Assembly (NCBI RefSeq): GCF_014207985.1
Contig: NZ_JACHMI010000001.1
Coordinates: 727,001-791,000, forward strand
DNA from: Nonomuraea rubra
GTDB lineage: Bacteria; Actinomycetota; Actinomycetes; Streptosporangiales; Streptosporangiaceae
Reading direction: 5' to 3'
DNA: 64,000 nt
In this document: positions 1 to 9,218 of the stretch, piece by piece
Layout: each line of letters begins with the position of its first letter
Numbering within the stretch: position 1 is the stretch's first letter
Position numbers and translations under genes: made by a program
The notes under the pieces: generated by a model
The model's database searches: none
The model's input: only the letters and a program-made list of their open reading frames with translations
What the model was told of the DNA's origin: nothing

Positions 1-1035
1 GCCGCTCACCCGTGCCTGTTCGTCACCCTCACCGCGCCCTCCTTCGGCGCGGTCCACGTCCGGAAGGAGAAGAACGGCAAGGTCCTGCCCTGCCACGCCC
101 GCCGAGACGCCGAGACCTGCCCGCACGGGCGGGTCATGTCCTGCACCGACCGGCACAGCGCCGACGCCCCCCAACTCGGGGAACCGCTGTGCCCGGACTG
201 CTACGACTACGACGGCTCGGTCCTGTTCAACGCCATCAGTCCCGAGCTGTGGCGGCGCTTCACACTCGCTCTGCGCCGTCGCTTCGCCCGCCTCAACGGC
301 CTGACCGTCAAGGCCCTGCGCGGGCTCGTCAGCATCGCGTTCGCCAAGGTCGCCGAGTACCAGCGGCGTGGGGTGGTCCACTTCCACGCCGTCATCCGCC
401 TCGACGGTCCTGACGGCCCGTCCTCGCCACCGCCCGCCTGGGCGACCGCTGACGCTCTGGCGGAGGCCACCCAGCACGCGGCTTCCGTGGTCACCGCGGA
501 GATCAAGCCCCTGGGACGGACCTTCCGCTGGGGGACACAACTCGACGTTCGGCGCATCACCATGGACGGCGACCTCACCGAACAAGCGGTCGCCGCCTAC
601 ATCGCCAAGTACGCCACCAAGGCCGCCGAATGCGTCGGCACTCTCGACCGGCGCATCCAACCACTCGACAACCTCGACGCCCTACCCGTCCGCCAGCACG
701 CCCGCATGCTGATCGCGGCGTGCATGCGCCTCGGCGAACACCCCGGCCTGGTCGACCTCCGGCTGATCCACTGGGCCCACATGCTCGGCTTCCGCGGCCA
801 CTTCTCGACGAAGAGCCGCCACTACTCCACCACCCTTGGCGAACTCCGCGCCGCTCGCGAAGAACACATGCGCGACGAGAAGATCACCACCGGGCGCCTG
901 CCCTTGTTCGACGAGGACACCGTCCTGGTCATCGCCTATTGGGAGTACGCCGGACAGGGGCTCTCGATAGGAGAAGAAGTCATCGCGGCTGCAATCAGCG
1001 GCACCCCACTTTCAGGGGCGGGTGATCGCCAATGA
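1..1035 (+). CDS. repSA: RepSA-like replication initiator, 5' end missing
   Basis: The reading frame is open from the first base of the window, so the start lies outside and at least the last 344 residues are present. The visible N-terminal stretch has the LTAPSFG motif and Cys/His pairs (CPHG, CPDC), then VEYQRRGVVHFHAVIRLDG-like residues with the His-x-His of rolling-circle initiators, as in RepSA of the Streptomyces element pSAM2. The product would nick the element's origin to replicate the excised form. Its stop overlaps the excisionase start (ATGA), and the order rep-xis-int is that of actinomycete integrative and conjugative elements (AICEs). The family call is strong; activity cannot be judged because the N-terminus is missing. 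Confidence 0.85.
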   Translation, partial: AAHPCLFVTLTAPSFGAVHVRKEKNGKVLPCHARRDAETCPHGRVMSCTDRHSADAPQLGEPLCPDCYDYDGSVLFNAISPELWRRFTLALRRRFARLNGLTVKALRGLVSIAFAKVAEYQRRGVVHFHAVIRLDGPDGPSSPPPAWATADALAEATQHAASVVTAEIKPLGRTFRWGTQLDVRRITMDGDLTEQAVAAYIAKYATKAAECVGTLDRRIQPLDNLDALPVRQHARMLIAACMRLGEHPGLVDLRLIHWAHMLGFRGHFSTKSRHYSTTLGELRAAREEHMRDEKITTGRLPLFDEDTVLVIAYWEYAGQGLSIGEEVIAAAISGTPLSGAGDRQ

Positions 1036-1223
1036 CCAGGCGTGATGAGCTGCTGACCGTTCCTCAGGTCCTCGCCGAACTGGGCGGAGTCTCCCGCCGC
1101 ACGTTCTACCGCTGGCGTGAGCTCGGCCGTGCGCCGGTCTGCGTCCAGTTGCCCAACCTCGAACTCCGCGTCTGGCGGAGCGACCTCACTGCCTGGCTCG
1201 ACACTCGACGGGAGGCGGCGTGA
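1032..1223 (+). CDS. xis: Excisionase-type helix-turn-helix protein
   Basis: A 63-residue protein with one winged-helix/MerR-AlpA type DNA-binding domain: LLTVPQVLAELGGVSRRTFYRWRELG followed by a short wing and LTAWLDTRR, the usual end of AICE Xis proteins. It overlaps the rep gene by 4 bases upstream and the integrase by 4 bases downstream (GTGA), so the three are translationally coupled. Xis proteins bend DNA at the att site and favour excision by the integrase. Size, fold and place agree, so the role is well supported by context. Confidence 0.85.
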   Translation: MTRRDELLTVPQVLAELGGVSRRTFYRWRELGRAPVCVQLPNLELRVWRSDLTAWLDTRREAA

Positions 1224-2584
1224 ACACCACGTACGACGTGAAGCTCGGCGAAATCCAGCACCGTACCGACCGGGACACGCCCACGTTCATCGCCCGCTGG
1301 CGCGTCGCAGGCAAGCAGAAGTCGAAGAGCTTCCGGACCAGGGGCCTGGCCAACGCCTTCATGTCCGATCTACGGCAGGCGGCCAAGACAGGGGAGGAGT
1401 TCGACGTCGTCACCGGATTGCCGGTGTCGATGCTGGCCCGTGCGTCCTCCGGACCGACGTTCTTCGAGTTCTCTCAGGCGTACATTCTCCGCCGCTGGAA
1501 CACCTCGGCGGCCCGAACCCGGGAGACCGACGTCTACGCACTCCTATCGCTGATTCCGGCATTGGTGGCCAAGGCACCGCACCGTCCTACCGACGAGGAC
1601 CTACGGGAGGTTCTCCGAATCCACGCGCTTCTTCCGGAGAAGAGGCGAGCCGTCCTGACCGCTTCCCAGACGGTGGCTCTCGGCTGGTTGGAACGGGCGT
1701 CGCTTCCGCTGTCCGATCTGAAGGAGCCGCAGGTCCTTCGAATGGCTCTCGACGCGATCTCGGTGACCTTCGCCGGTTCGCCGGCGGGTGCGAACACGGT
1801 ACGGCGTAAGCGCGCCATCCTGCATCACCTCCTGGAGCACGCGGTCGAGCAGAAGCTGTTCGGCAGCAACCCCCTGGATGAGATCAAGTGGACCGCGCCC
1901 AAGGCCGTCACGGTGATCGATCCCCGCACGGTCGTCAATCCCGCCCAAGCACGGGCACTCCTCGACGCCGTGCCCAAGGTGGGCCGCAAGCGCGGACCCC
2001 GGCTCAAAGCCCTGTTCGCCTGCATCTACTACGCCGCCCTCCGGCCCGAGGAGGCAGCGGACCTGCGGCTGAGGAACTGCACGCTGCCTGAGACGGGCTG
2101 GGGCCTGATCGTCCTGGAGAACGCACGGCCTCAGGGGATCAAGCGCTGGACCGATTCCGGCCAGACCCACGAGTCGCGCAGCCTGAAGCACCGGGCGAAC
2201 AAGGAGACCAGAGAGATCCCGATCCCGCCCGTCCTGGTCGCCATGCTCGGCGAGCACATCGCCGAGTACGGCACCGCCAAGGACGGCCGGATCTTCAGCA
2301 CCGGCACGGGCGGCACCTACTCCAGCTCGGCGCACTCCTACGTCTGGCAGGAAGCCCGCAAGCTCGCCCTCACTCCGGCGCAGGTCGCCTCGTCGCTGGC
2401 GGCTCGACCGTACGACCTTCGTCACGCGGCGGTGTCGCTCTGGCTGAACGCCGGCGTACCGGCCCCGGAGGTCGCCAAGAGGGCCGGACACAGCGTTGAC
2501 GTGCTGCTGCGGGTCTATGCCAAGTGCATGGACGGCCAGCAGGAACAGATCAACGGCAAGATCAACGACGCCCTAGATACATAG
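1220..2584 (+). CDS. int: Tyrosine site-specific integrase
   Basis: A 454-residue tyrosine recombinase starting with GTG inside the xis stop. The N-terminus (residues 1-75) is the arm/SAM-like part; the catalytic domain holds Arg275 (AALRPEEA), Arg401-His402 (YDLRH), His424 (RAGHS) and the nucleophile Tyr433 (RVYAK). The usual first His of box II is Tyr398, a tolerated change in actinomycete integrases. It would catalyse integration and excision of the AICE at a tRNA gene. In AICEs attP normally sits just after int, but no tRNA fragment is visible right after this gene; the nearest candidate target is the tRNA-Arg gene at 12576-12648, about 10 kb away. Confidence 0.92.
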   Translation: MNTTYDVKLGEIQHRTDRDTPTFIARWRVAGKQKSKSFRTRGLANAFMSDLRQAAKTGEEFDVVTGLPVSMLARASSGPTFFEFSQAYILRRWNTSAARTRETDVYALLSLIPALVAKAPHRPTDEDLREVLRIHALLPEKRRAVLTASQTVALGWLERASLPLSDLKEPQVLRMALDAISVTFAGSPAGANTVRRKRAILHHLLEHAVEQKLFGSNPLDEIKWTAPKAVTVIDPRTVVNPAQARALLDAVPKVGRKRGPRLKALFACIYYAALRPEEAADLRLRNCTLPETGWGLIVLENARPQGIKRWTDSGQTHESRSLKHRANKETREIPIPPVLVAMLGEHIAEYGTAKDGRIFSTGTGGTYSSSAHSYVWQEARKLALTPAQVASSLAARPYDLRHAAVSLWLNAGVPAPEVAKRAGHSVDVLLRVYAKCMDGQQEQINGKINDALDT

Positions 2585-2602
2585 CCCACATTTCACCTGC
2601 TT

Positions 2603-2627
2603 CCGGCCCTGCTCATCGCGGGGCCGG
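2603..2627 (+). terminator. Hairpin after the integrase
   Basis: CCGGCCC and GGGCCGG form a 7-base-pair stem 18 bases after the integrase stop, followed by TTCGTCTT. This is a plausible intrinsic terminator for the rep-xis-int operon; the T tract is weak. Confidence 0.5.
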
Positions 2628-2721
2628 TTCGTCTTGCACCGCTGTCTTTGCCGAGTCATTCCCGCTGGATGTAGGTGTCCTGCGGCACCCTGGCAGGCGT
2701 GGACGGCCCGTAGGGAGGATC

Positions 2722-3393
2722 ATGCAAGAAGACCAGAACCGCCTCACCCCGCCGCCGAACGAGCCCCGCCCGCGGCGGCGCCCGCCATACGGCCTGCCGC
2801 CCCGGGACCGCCTTCGACCTGGCACCGCGCCCGATGCTCTCGGCTGGCGGAGGTACTCGACCCCCATCCCGCCAGATCGACCACCGCTGCGTGATCGGCG
2901 TCGGCTGGCTCGGCCGGCGCTTGTCGCGGGCCTCGTGGGGTGCCTGGCCTTCAGCGTCTGGTCGGGTTCCTGGGGGACGGACGGTGCCGCGTCGCGAACC
3001 AGCGCCGCTTCGATGCCGACACCCACACCGATCGTTGGCGGGAGCTCGGTCGCGTCCGCGCCGTCTGTGTCTCCATCGCCCCGAGCGCTGCCTTCGACGA
3101 CGCCCAGGTCCATCCCCAAGGTGTCGAAGCGCAAGGCGCAATCGCCGAGGCCCCACCTGCGACCAGCGCCGTCAGCTACGCCGCGCCATCGTCATCGAAC
3201 TGGGCCGCTGGTCCCGCCCATGAAGACCGTGGTTCCTGCCGATCGCACGAAGAGGAGGCGGAACTACGAGCCACGCCCCAGAGACATGAACCCGGAGCTG
3301 CTGGAGAGCATCGCGGCATGTGACGAACTGTTCCCGCCTTCCCGTCCCGAGTTCCGAATCCGAAATCGGGCGTGCCACCTTCTCTACGGTTAG
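2722..3393 (+). CDS. Membrane-anchored proline/serine-rich hypothetical protein
   Basis: The start ATG at 2722 follows a good ribosome-binding site (GGGAGG). The 223-residue product has an Arg/Pro-rich cytoplasmic N-terminus of about 65 residues, one transmembrane segment (LVAGLVGCLAFSVWSG), then a long Ser/Thr/Pro-rich external linker and a short C-terminal part containing two cysteines (AACDELFP, RACHLL). No enzyme motif is seen. This layout resembles small surface-exposed anchored proteins. It ends convergently with the lipoprotein gene, overlapping it by 4 bases. Function unknown. Confidence 0.6.
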   Translation: MQEDQNRLTPPPNEPRPRRRPPYGLPPRDRLRPGTAPDALGWRRYSTPIPPDRPPLRDRRRLARPALVAGLVGCLAFSVWSGSWGTDGAASRTSAASMPTPTPIVGGSSVASAPSVSPSPRALPSTTPRSIPKVSKRKAQSPRPHLRPAPSATPRHRHRTGPLVPPMKTVVPADRTKRRRNYEPRPRDMNPELLESIAACDELFPPSRPEFRIRNRACHLLYG

Positions 3394-3947
3394 CGCGGTT
3401 GTTGCGGGGCCGAGGTCAGGAGAAGGGGGCGGAGCTGGCGAGCGAACTCGACGGCATCGGCTTGATGATCCCGCCCCGGTGCCCCCTTGACGATCTGGAT
3501 GGCCAGCATCTTGGTGCCGTCCTGCGTCCAGGCAAAGGCCTTGGCCCCAACGATGTTTCCGTCTGTATCTTTTATCGACGCGCTGTAGCCTGGACCGACA
3601 CCGCTGGGTAGAGCTACGCCCCTATCCCTTGCTTTCCCGTTCTCTAGACTCTGCAAAGTCGAAGGAAAGGGATCCTGTAGCTCGACGGTCATCGACGCCT
3701 TGTCCCTGATGCTGGGAGATTTGCTGACGACGCAATGCGAGAAGTCGTTCGCCGAGGTTGACCCGCTCGCGTAGAAGTCGCTTAACCCGATGGCCCGGCC
3801 AATGGCCTGGTTGGAAAGCAGGCCGCATTCCACAGGCGGTGTCGTCACACTGCCGAGCGGGCGGCGATCCGCAGGGGGAGGCGATGAACACCCTGCCACA
3901 GAGATGAGGATGACAGCCAACAAGGCGGGAGCCGACCAGTTTCTCAT
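3390..3947 (-). CDS. Lipoprotein of the 97-aa/680-aa operon
   Basis: A 185-residue protein with a type II signal peptide: LLAVILISVAGC gives a lipobox with Cys20 for lipidation, then a Pro-rich spacer. The mature part has two further Cys (ECGLL, HCVVS), as in the DUF3558-like actinobacterial lipoproteins, though I cannot confirm that family. Its start overlaps the stop of the 680-residue gene by 4 bases, so it is the third coupled gene of the operon. A surface lipoprotein next to a WXG-like small protein and a large partner suggests a secretion- or cell-contact-related function; this is inference. Confidence 0.75.
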   Translation of the reverse strand: MRNWSAPALLAVILISVAGCSSPPPADRRPLGSVTTPPVECGLLSNQAIGRAIGLSDFYASGSTSANDFSHCVVSKSPSIRDKASMTVELQDPFPSTLQSLENGKARDRGVALPSGVGPGYSASIKDTDGNIVGAKAFAWTQDGTKMLAIQIVKGAPGRDHQADAVEFARQLRPLLLTSAPQQPR

Positions 3948-5986
3948 TCCTCTGCCTCCGGATACGGAGGGACGTCTAGCTGGAATCCCTCCCAGACTGC
4001 CCGGTCGACCTCACGGAAGACGGCGGCGGCCGGAGAGCTCTTCAGCCACTCATCGTAGGCAATCCTCTGTTGCCAAGTCATCTGGTCACGAGGGATGATC
4101 CGGCCATTGACAAGGAAGTCGCCACCAGACCGCTCAGCGTAGTTCTCGGATGCGTGAGGATGTGCGGACCCTTTGGCTGATTCGTCACCGAACAGTCCGT
4201 ACCGCATCATCACATTAGCTGTCAGGTCTTTGAAGAGGCGCTGGCTTTCACGGAGGGTTTCCTCTCCCTGGCTGCGTGCGGCCTTGCCCTCGGTGTGCTT
4301 GATGCTGTCGCTAACAGGGCCTTCGAGGTACTCGTAGCCGGCAACGACCCAGTCTCCGGCTGGAGTAAGTACCAGCTTGAGTGTTCTGGATACGCCATCC
4401 TTGAATGCTTCGCTCTTCTGATCTTTCTGGTCTGCCTCGTTAATGTTGGTCAAGTTTCCGGCGTCGACTATGAGGTGGAGCGACTTGCCGAGGGCGCTCG
4501 CCTGAGCATTGAATAGTTTTCCAGGATTGCTGTTCATGTTGTCGATAAGTAGCTTCTGGCGATGTGTCGCCTGCTCCTCTTTCGATGCGTCCGGATGGGT
4601 GCTCTGCCACTCGGCGAATTCGGCGTTGACCGTATCGCGGATCGCCTTGCCCTGGGCGTCCAGCACCTTCGTGCTGTACTCGCCGTGTCCCTCGACTGCG
4701 ATTTTCAGCGCTTGTGGATCCTTGAAGGCCCACGTCATCACGTTCTTGACGGCGCCGCCGTCGAACATGGCTCCGTGAGGCTGCTTGCCAGGGAGGTTCG
4801 GGTCAGAGTCCGGCTGCGGATTCACACCCATCGGCTCCGGGAAATCGGAGATAGCCGCTCGATGAACGTCGCCCATGTAGGCAGAGAACACGCGGGCAGC
4901 GTTCTGCTTGGTATCGGGAAGGTTGGCCTGCGCTCGCGGGTCAGACCAGAAGTGGGCCGCCCAGGACGCAATCAAAGCCGACTTGTACCCGCGTGAACTC
5001 CCGGGCGGCTGGCCGTGGTCGCGGAACCTCGTGGTGGCTGCCTCGATGGCCCGGCCGAGTTCACCGTTGCCGCTGCCCCAGAAGTTGTCTCGCATCAGGA
5101 AGGACAGGGGCTTGCGTACAGGGTCGGTGAAGAAGTCTTGGGCGACCCTGGCGTTGTTCGCCAGGGCGGCTGCGAGGCCGGGCCCGAACTTGATGATGTC
5201 CTGCTGCTCGGATGCCGGTTTCTGCGCGTTGTCGAAGACCTTGTTGGCGACCTCGCGCAGGAACGCGTCGTCGAAGGTGCCGTAGCGCAGGAGCTCGTCG
5301 ACCATGCGGCCGCTCATCGGATCGTCGTCGGTAGCGATCAGCTCGTCGACGTACGTCTTGGGGAGTTTCATGTCGCCGACTCCGCGCGAGGCCGTTCCCA
5401 ACGTCACGCTGAGAGCTCGCGCCAGGCGGTCCATCACGGAGGAAGATGACGGCTTCGCCCAGTCGTCTCCCAAGGATCCTCGGTGCGCCAGGTAGAGACG
5501 TTCCAGGAGCGCCTTCAACTCCTTCGGCGGTATCTCCTTGGCGAGAGCGACGGCGAAGTAGGGATCGTGCTGGTGCCGTTCCAGCAGGTCCAAGGTCTCT
5601 TTGGAGAGCGCCCCCCGGCCGTTGGCAACGTCCTCGACCGCCTTGCGAAGCTGGCCGGCCACGGTCTTGGCCGCTGCGGCGCCGCTTGCCGGTGAGCTGG
5701 AGACCCAGAGCGTCTCGTCCGCCCAGACGACGCCCTTGTCCAGACCGATCTTCTGGGTGGAGATGATGAGGTCCAGGCGGCGTTGGAGGTCGGGGATGTG
5801 CTGGGCGATCTGGGAAGCGACGTCCCTGAGCAGGCCTGGTCCGGTCATGCTGGTGCCGATCGAGCTGAGCGCCCTGGCGATCTGCGCATCCGCGTCCGGC
5901 CATGCTCGATTGAGGCGCTTGAACTCGCTGATGAGCTGAGTCATCAGCGCTGGGTCGATGCCGATCCGGTTCGGAGCTGGGCTCAT
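3944..5986 (-). CDS. Large hypothetical protein of WXG-like operon (DUF6571-like)
   Basis: The chosen ATG at 5986 overlaps the stop of the 97-residue gene (ATGA); an in-frame upstream extension exists but runs through that gene. The 680-residue soluble, helix-rich product starts with a WXG100-like segment (LISEFKRLNRAWPDADAQIARAL), then a long domain with DDDPMSGRMVDELLRYGTF and FLREVANKVFDNAQ, resembling the DUF6571 proteins that accompany type VII-type small proteins in actinomycetes. The last ~100 residues are charged and contain a WQQRIAYDEWL helix. No signal peptide or catalytic motif is seen. GC is lower than in the core genes. Role unknown; a type VII-linked effector or scaffold is a guess. 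Confidence 0.7.
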   Translation of the reverse strand: MSPAPNRIGIDPALMTQLISEFKRLNRAWPDADAQIARALSSIGTSMTGPGLLRDVASQIAQHIPDLQRRLDLIISTQKIGLDKGVVWADETLWVSSSPASGAAAAKTVAGQLRKAVEDVANGRGALSKETLDLLERHQHDPYFAVALAKEIPPKELKALLERLYLAHRGSLGDDWAKPSSSSVMDRLARALSVTLGTASRGVGDMKLPKTYVDELIATDDDPMSGRMVDELLRYGTFDDAFLREVANKVFDNAQKPASEQQDIIKFGPGLAAALANNARVAQDFFTDPVRKPLSFLMRDNFWGSGNGELGRAIEAATTRFRDHGQPPGSSRGYKSALIASWAAHFWSDPRAQANLPDTKQNAARVFSAYMGDVHRAAISDFPEPMGVNPQPDSDPNLPGKQPHGAMFDGGAVKNVMTWAFKDPQALKIAVEGHGEYSTKVLDAQGKAIRDTVNAEFAEWQSTHPDASKEEQATHRQKLLIDNMNSNPGKLFNAQASALGKSLHLIVDAGNLTNINEADQKDQKSEAFKDGVSRTLKLVLTPAGDWVVAGYEYLEGPVSDSIKHTEGKAARSQGEETLRESQRLFKDLTANVMMRYGLFGDESAKGSAHPHASENYAERSGGDFLVNGRIIPRDQMTWQQRIAYDEWLKSSPAAAVFREVDRAVWEGFQLDVPPYPEAEE

Positions 5987-6276
5987 CCGCCGGCCTTCCC
6001 CTGCAGATTCAGGGGTGGTGGCCACAGTCCTACAGGGTCTGCTGGCTTGGCCGGGTCGGGACGTACGGACTCGACCAGTGCAAGGGCTCGGTTGAAGACG
6101 CCTCGGTACGCCGCCTCCCATGCCTGGCAGTCCTTGAGCAGCTTGTCGGCGGCCTTGCCCTTCATCGCGCCGTCTTCGAGCAGGCCGATGAGCTTGCGCA
6201 CGTCGTTGGCGTGCTGGTCGCGTAACTGCTCGATCGTGCGTCGCGCGGTGGCGATTTGTTCCTGGGTCGCCATCAT
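5983..6276 (-). CDS. Small helical WXG100-like protein
   Basis: A 97-residue, almost wholly helical protein (ARRTIEQLRDQHANDVRKL, then DCQAWEAAYRGVFNRAL), the size and two-helix make-up of WXG100/ESAT-6-like proteins. The W-x-G turn itself is not present; AWEAAYRG is the nearest. Two adjacent ATG codons (6276 and 6273) could start it. It is the first gene of a three-gene coupled operon with the 680-residue protein and the lipoprotein, which supports a role as partner or chaperone of the large protein. Confidence 0.65.
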   Translation of the reverse strand: MMATQEQIATARRTIEQLRDQHANDVRKLIGLLEDGAMKGKAADKLLKDCQAWEAAYRGVFNRALALVESVRPDPAKPADPVGLWPPPLNLQGKAGG

Positions 6277-6384
6277 CCTGGATCCTTTGGACCTTGAGGA
6301 CGGCTATCTATGGGATCAATGTGACGATAAAGGGCCGTCGTGGTGCCGTCGAGCCGAACTACTCATATGGCATGAGCTCAACAT

Positions 6385-7044
6385 TCATCCCGGCTGGTGC
6401 GTATCACTCATGAAGGCGATGGCCTCGGTTACGTCCGCTACCACGTGGTCGGCCCGATGTTCGTGCCCTGACCACGTCCCGTGATCCACCCAGATCCCGC
6501 GTAGGCCCGCGGCCTGAGCACCTGCGATGTCCGCGACGAGGTTGTCTCCCACCATCCAACCGCCCTCGGTGAGGCTGGCTCCGCACCGCTGAGCGGCGAT
6601 CTGGAAGAGACGAGCGTCCGGCTTCCGAATGCCCTCGACCCCTGACACGGCATAGCCGTCGACCACGTCAGCCAGGCCGGTTCGGCGGAGCTTGCCGAGC
6701 TGGTTGTCTGCCATGCCATTGGTGACGATCCCGACGCGCCACCCCGCGGTCCGCAGCTCTCCCAATCCCGACAGGACGCCTGGGTAACACTGCACGAGGT
6801 ACGGCATCCGCCGACGGTAACCAGCCCACAGCTCCTCGACCGGTGTCGCCAGTGCGAAGTGCTCGCGTACCGTTTGGAAGAAGACCTCTCGATGTGGGTG
6901 GACGCCTTGGTCCAGGCCGACGAGCCAGGCCAGGTCCTCATGGTTCAAGCGATGTCGCTCAGCGAACTCCTCGGCCCACCGCAAGAACGCGTCATTGAGG
7001 TCAATGAGCGTCCTATCGAGGTCAAAGAGGGTGAGTCGCTGCAC
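6385..7044 (-). CDS. HAD-superfamily hydrolase
   Basis: A 219-residue HAD phosphatase with a GTG start. Motif I is LFDLDRTL (nucleophile Asp8, acid Asp10), motif II is IVTNGM, motif III is the Lys of RKPDARLF, and motif IV is MVGDNLVADIAGA. A helical cap lies between motifs I and II. The arrangement is that of YjjG/Gph-like phosphatases acting on small phosphorylated metabolites, such as nucleotides or 2-phosphoglycolate. The gene is divergent from the helicase gene at 7339 and separated from it by about 290 bases. Confidence 0.88.
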   Translation of the reverse strand: MQRLTLFDLDRTLIDLNDAFLRWAEEFAERHRLNHEDLAWLVGLDQGVHPHREVFFQTVREHFALATPVEELWAGYRRRMPYLVQCYPGVLSGLGELRTAGWRVGIVTNGMADNQLGKLRRTGLADVVDGYAVSGVEGIRKPDARLFQIAAQRCGASLTEGGWMVGDNLVADIAGAQAAGLRGIWVDHGTWSGHEHRADHVVADVTEAIAFMSDTHQPG

Positions 7045-7338
7045 GATGACACTTTAGGTGCGAACATCTCGTCGACAACAGGCCGTTCGTGATCTGCTAC
7101 GTACTCGGACTACCCTTTCGAATTTTCGCGCTAGCTCTAGCGATCACGATCGGCGGATTGCATTGAGAGTTGCTGGGCGCGCCGGTTCGGGCTTTCGATG
7201 GCTCATCCGTGACCGGACTGAGGGAAGATCCCGGTAATCTTCTGGACGTATCGGTGATGCGGCCCGACGGGCTTCCGCTTCGATGGCGGACAGGCCCCCA
7301 TACCGCACGAGTCTTTCGTGCTGCCTGGGGGTACATCC

Positions 7339-9216
7339 GTGGCCGTTTTCCGGCACTCGGCGGAAAGCATTGTGCAGTTGGTGTCTGAGTCGGTGCCCGA
7401 ACGTGTCCTCAGTGAGGTAATCGCTGAGAACCTGCGCGCTACCCAAGGCATCAATCCGGGGAGGGGGGAACGCAGGTCCTGGGACCGGAGCATCCCGATC
7501 CTGGCCCGAGATCTGGTCGAAGCGGGGCTGGGTGGCGTCGAGATGCTCATCGAGTACCAACTGCCGTTGACCAGCAAGCGGGCGGACGTCATTCTTGCCG
7601 GACGCGACCGGCGCACAGGAGCCGACTCTTACCTGATCGTCGAGCTCAAGCAGTGGAGCCAGGCCGAGCTGTACGAGGAGGACGCGGATCTCGTCCTGGT
7701 GTCCGGTATGGGGCATCGACCCAAACTTCACCCGGTCGTACAGGTGCGGGGCTACTGCGAGTACCTGGCTGACTTCGTCGGAGCCCTGGACCAACACCGG
7801 AACGCGGTACGTGGGGTTGCCTACCTGCACAACGCCAGCGACCCGGACATCCACGATCTCTATGACCACGTCGAGGACGAACGCACCCGGCTCTTCAGCA
7901 AGACGCGCCGAGGTCAGTTCGTCGACTACCTGCAGGCGCAGTTCGCGCCCGAGCCTGGTGCCGCGGCGGCCGATCGTCTGCTGTCCAGTTCCATTCGTCC
8001 GTCCAAGCAACTACTCAAGGCCGCTGCCGGAGAGATCAAGAATCGCGACCAGTTCGTCCTACTGGCCGAGCAGCGCTTGGCCTACGAGATGGCCCTGCAT
8101 GCGGTTGAGAAGGCTCGCGCGGGCAACTCGAAGCAGGTGGTGATCATCACTGGCGGGCCTGGCTCCGGTAAGAGCGTCATCGCGCTGTCCCTGCTGGGCG
8201 AGCTCTCCGACCGTGGTTACTCGGCCCTACACGCCACCGGTTCACGCTCCTTCACTGAGACGATGAGGCGCGTCGTCGCCAAGGGGTCGAGCCGGATGAA
8301 GGCGATGTTCAAGTACTTCAACAACTTCATGACCGCCAAGCCGAACGATCTGGATGTCCTGATCTGCGACGAGGCTCACCGCATTCGCGAGACTTCGGCC
8401 AACAGGTTCACCAGATCGGACCAGCGAACAGGCCGGCCGCAACTGGATGAGCTGATCAACGCAGCGAGAGTGCCGGTCTTCCTCCTGGACGAGCATCAGG
8501 TGGTACGGCCCGGTGAGATGGGGCGTGTCGCCGACATCACCAACTACGCTCATTCCCTCGGCCTTGCTGTGCACCAGGTTGATCTGGACGCGCAATTCCG
8601 CTGCGGCGGGAGCCGTAGGTACGAGGAGTGGGTGCTGCGCCTGCTGGGCTTGGACGGCGACGGTCCAGAGGTATGGAAGAGGGACGACCACTTCGCTGTC
8701 TCCCTCACCGATTCCCCGTACGAGTTGGAGGCCATGCTGCGAGCTCGACTTCAGGAGGGATATTCAGCACGGATCACAGCGGGGTTCTGCTGGCCTTGGA
8801 GCGCACCGAGCGGGGATGACAGCCTGGTCGCCGACGTGCGAATCGGTGACTGGGCGCGGCCGTGGAACGTCAAGGGTGACAGGGCCGTGGGGAACGCGCC
8901 GGCCAGCGCCTTGTGGGCCTCGGCGCCCGGTGGCTTCGAGCAGGTGGGGTGTGTCTACACCGCGCAGGGCTTCGAGTACGACTGGAACGGCGTGATCTTC
9001 GGCCCGGACCTCGTCTATCGCGACGGCAGGTTGGTCACTGTTCGGAGCGCCAGCAAGGATCCGGCGCTGATGCGGAGGGGAGTCAGCGACGAACAGGCGG
9101 ACCAGTTGATCCGCAACACCTACAAGGTGCTGCTGACCCGCGGCATGATGGGCACTGCTGTGTACTCGGTCGACCCGGCGACGCAAGAGTTCCTCGCGGG
9201 GCTGCTAGAGACGTAG
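7339..9216 (+). CDS. PD-(D/E)XK nuclease-DUF2075 helicase fusion
   Basis: I chose GTG 7339 because a GGGGG ribosome-binding site lies 7 bases upstream; GTG 7318 is an alternative. The 625-residue protein has an N-terminal domain with the PD-(D/E)XK signature (Asp83 in KRADVILAG, Glu102-x-Lys104 in VELKQW) and a DUF2075-type superfamily 1 helicase: Walker A GGPGSGKS (272-279), Walker B/II DEAH (344-347), and a C-terminal motif near YTAQGFEYDWNGVIFG and VLLTRGM. The combination points to an ATP-driven DNA or RNA nuclease. Its stop lies 2 bases before the GIY-YIG gene, so both are one operon. Placement in a mobile region supports antiviral defence. Confidence 0.85.
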   Translation: MAVFRHSAESIVQLVSESVPERVLSEVIAENLRATQGINPGRGERRSWDRSIPILARDLVEAGLGGVEMLIEYQLPLTSKRADVILAGRDRRTGADSYLIVELKQWSQAELYEEDADLVLVSGMGHRPKLHPVVQVRGYCEYLADFVGALDQHRNAVRGVAYLHNASDPDIHDLYDHVEDERTRLFSKTRRGQFVDYLQAQFAPEPGAAAADRLLSSSIRPSKQLLKAAAGEIKNRDQFVLLAEQRLAYEMALHAVEKARAGNSKQVVIITGGPGSGKSVIALSLLGELSDRGYSALHATGSRSFTETMRRVVAKGSSRMKAMFKYFNNFMTAKPNDLDVLICDEAHRIRETSANRFTRSDQRTGRPQLDELINAARVPVFLLDEHQVVRPGEMGRVADITNYAHSLGLAVHQVDLDAQFRCGGSRRYEEWVLRLLGLDGDGPEVWKRDDHFAVSLTDSPYELEAMLRARLQEGYSARITAGFCWPWSAPSGDDSLVADVRIGDWARPWNVKGDRAVGNAPASALWASAPGGFEQVGCVYTAQGFEYDWNGVIFGPDLVYRDGRLVTVRSASKDPALMRRGVSDEQADQLIRNTYKVLLTRGMMGTAVYSVDPATQEFLAGLLET

Positions 9217-9218
9217 GC

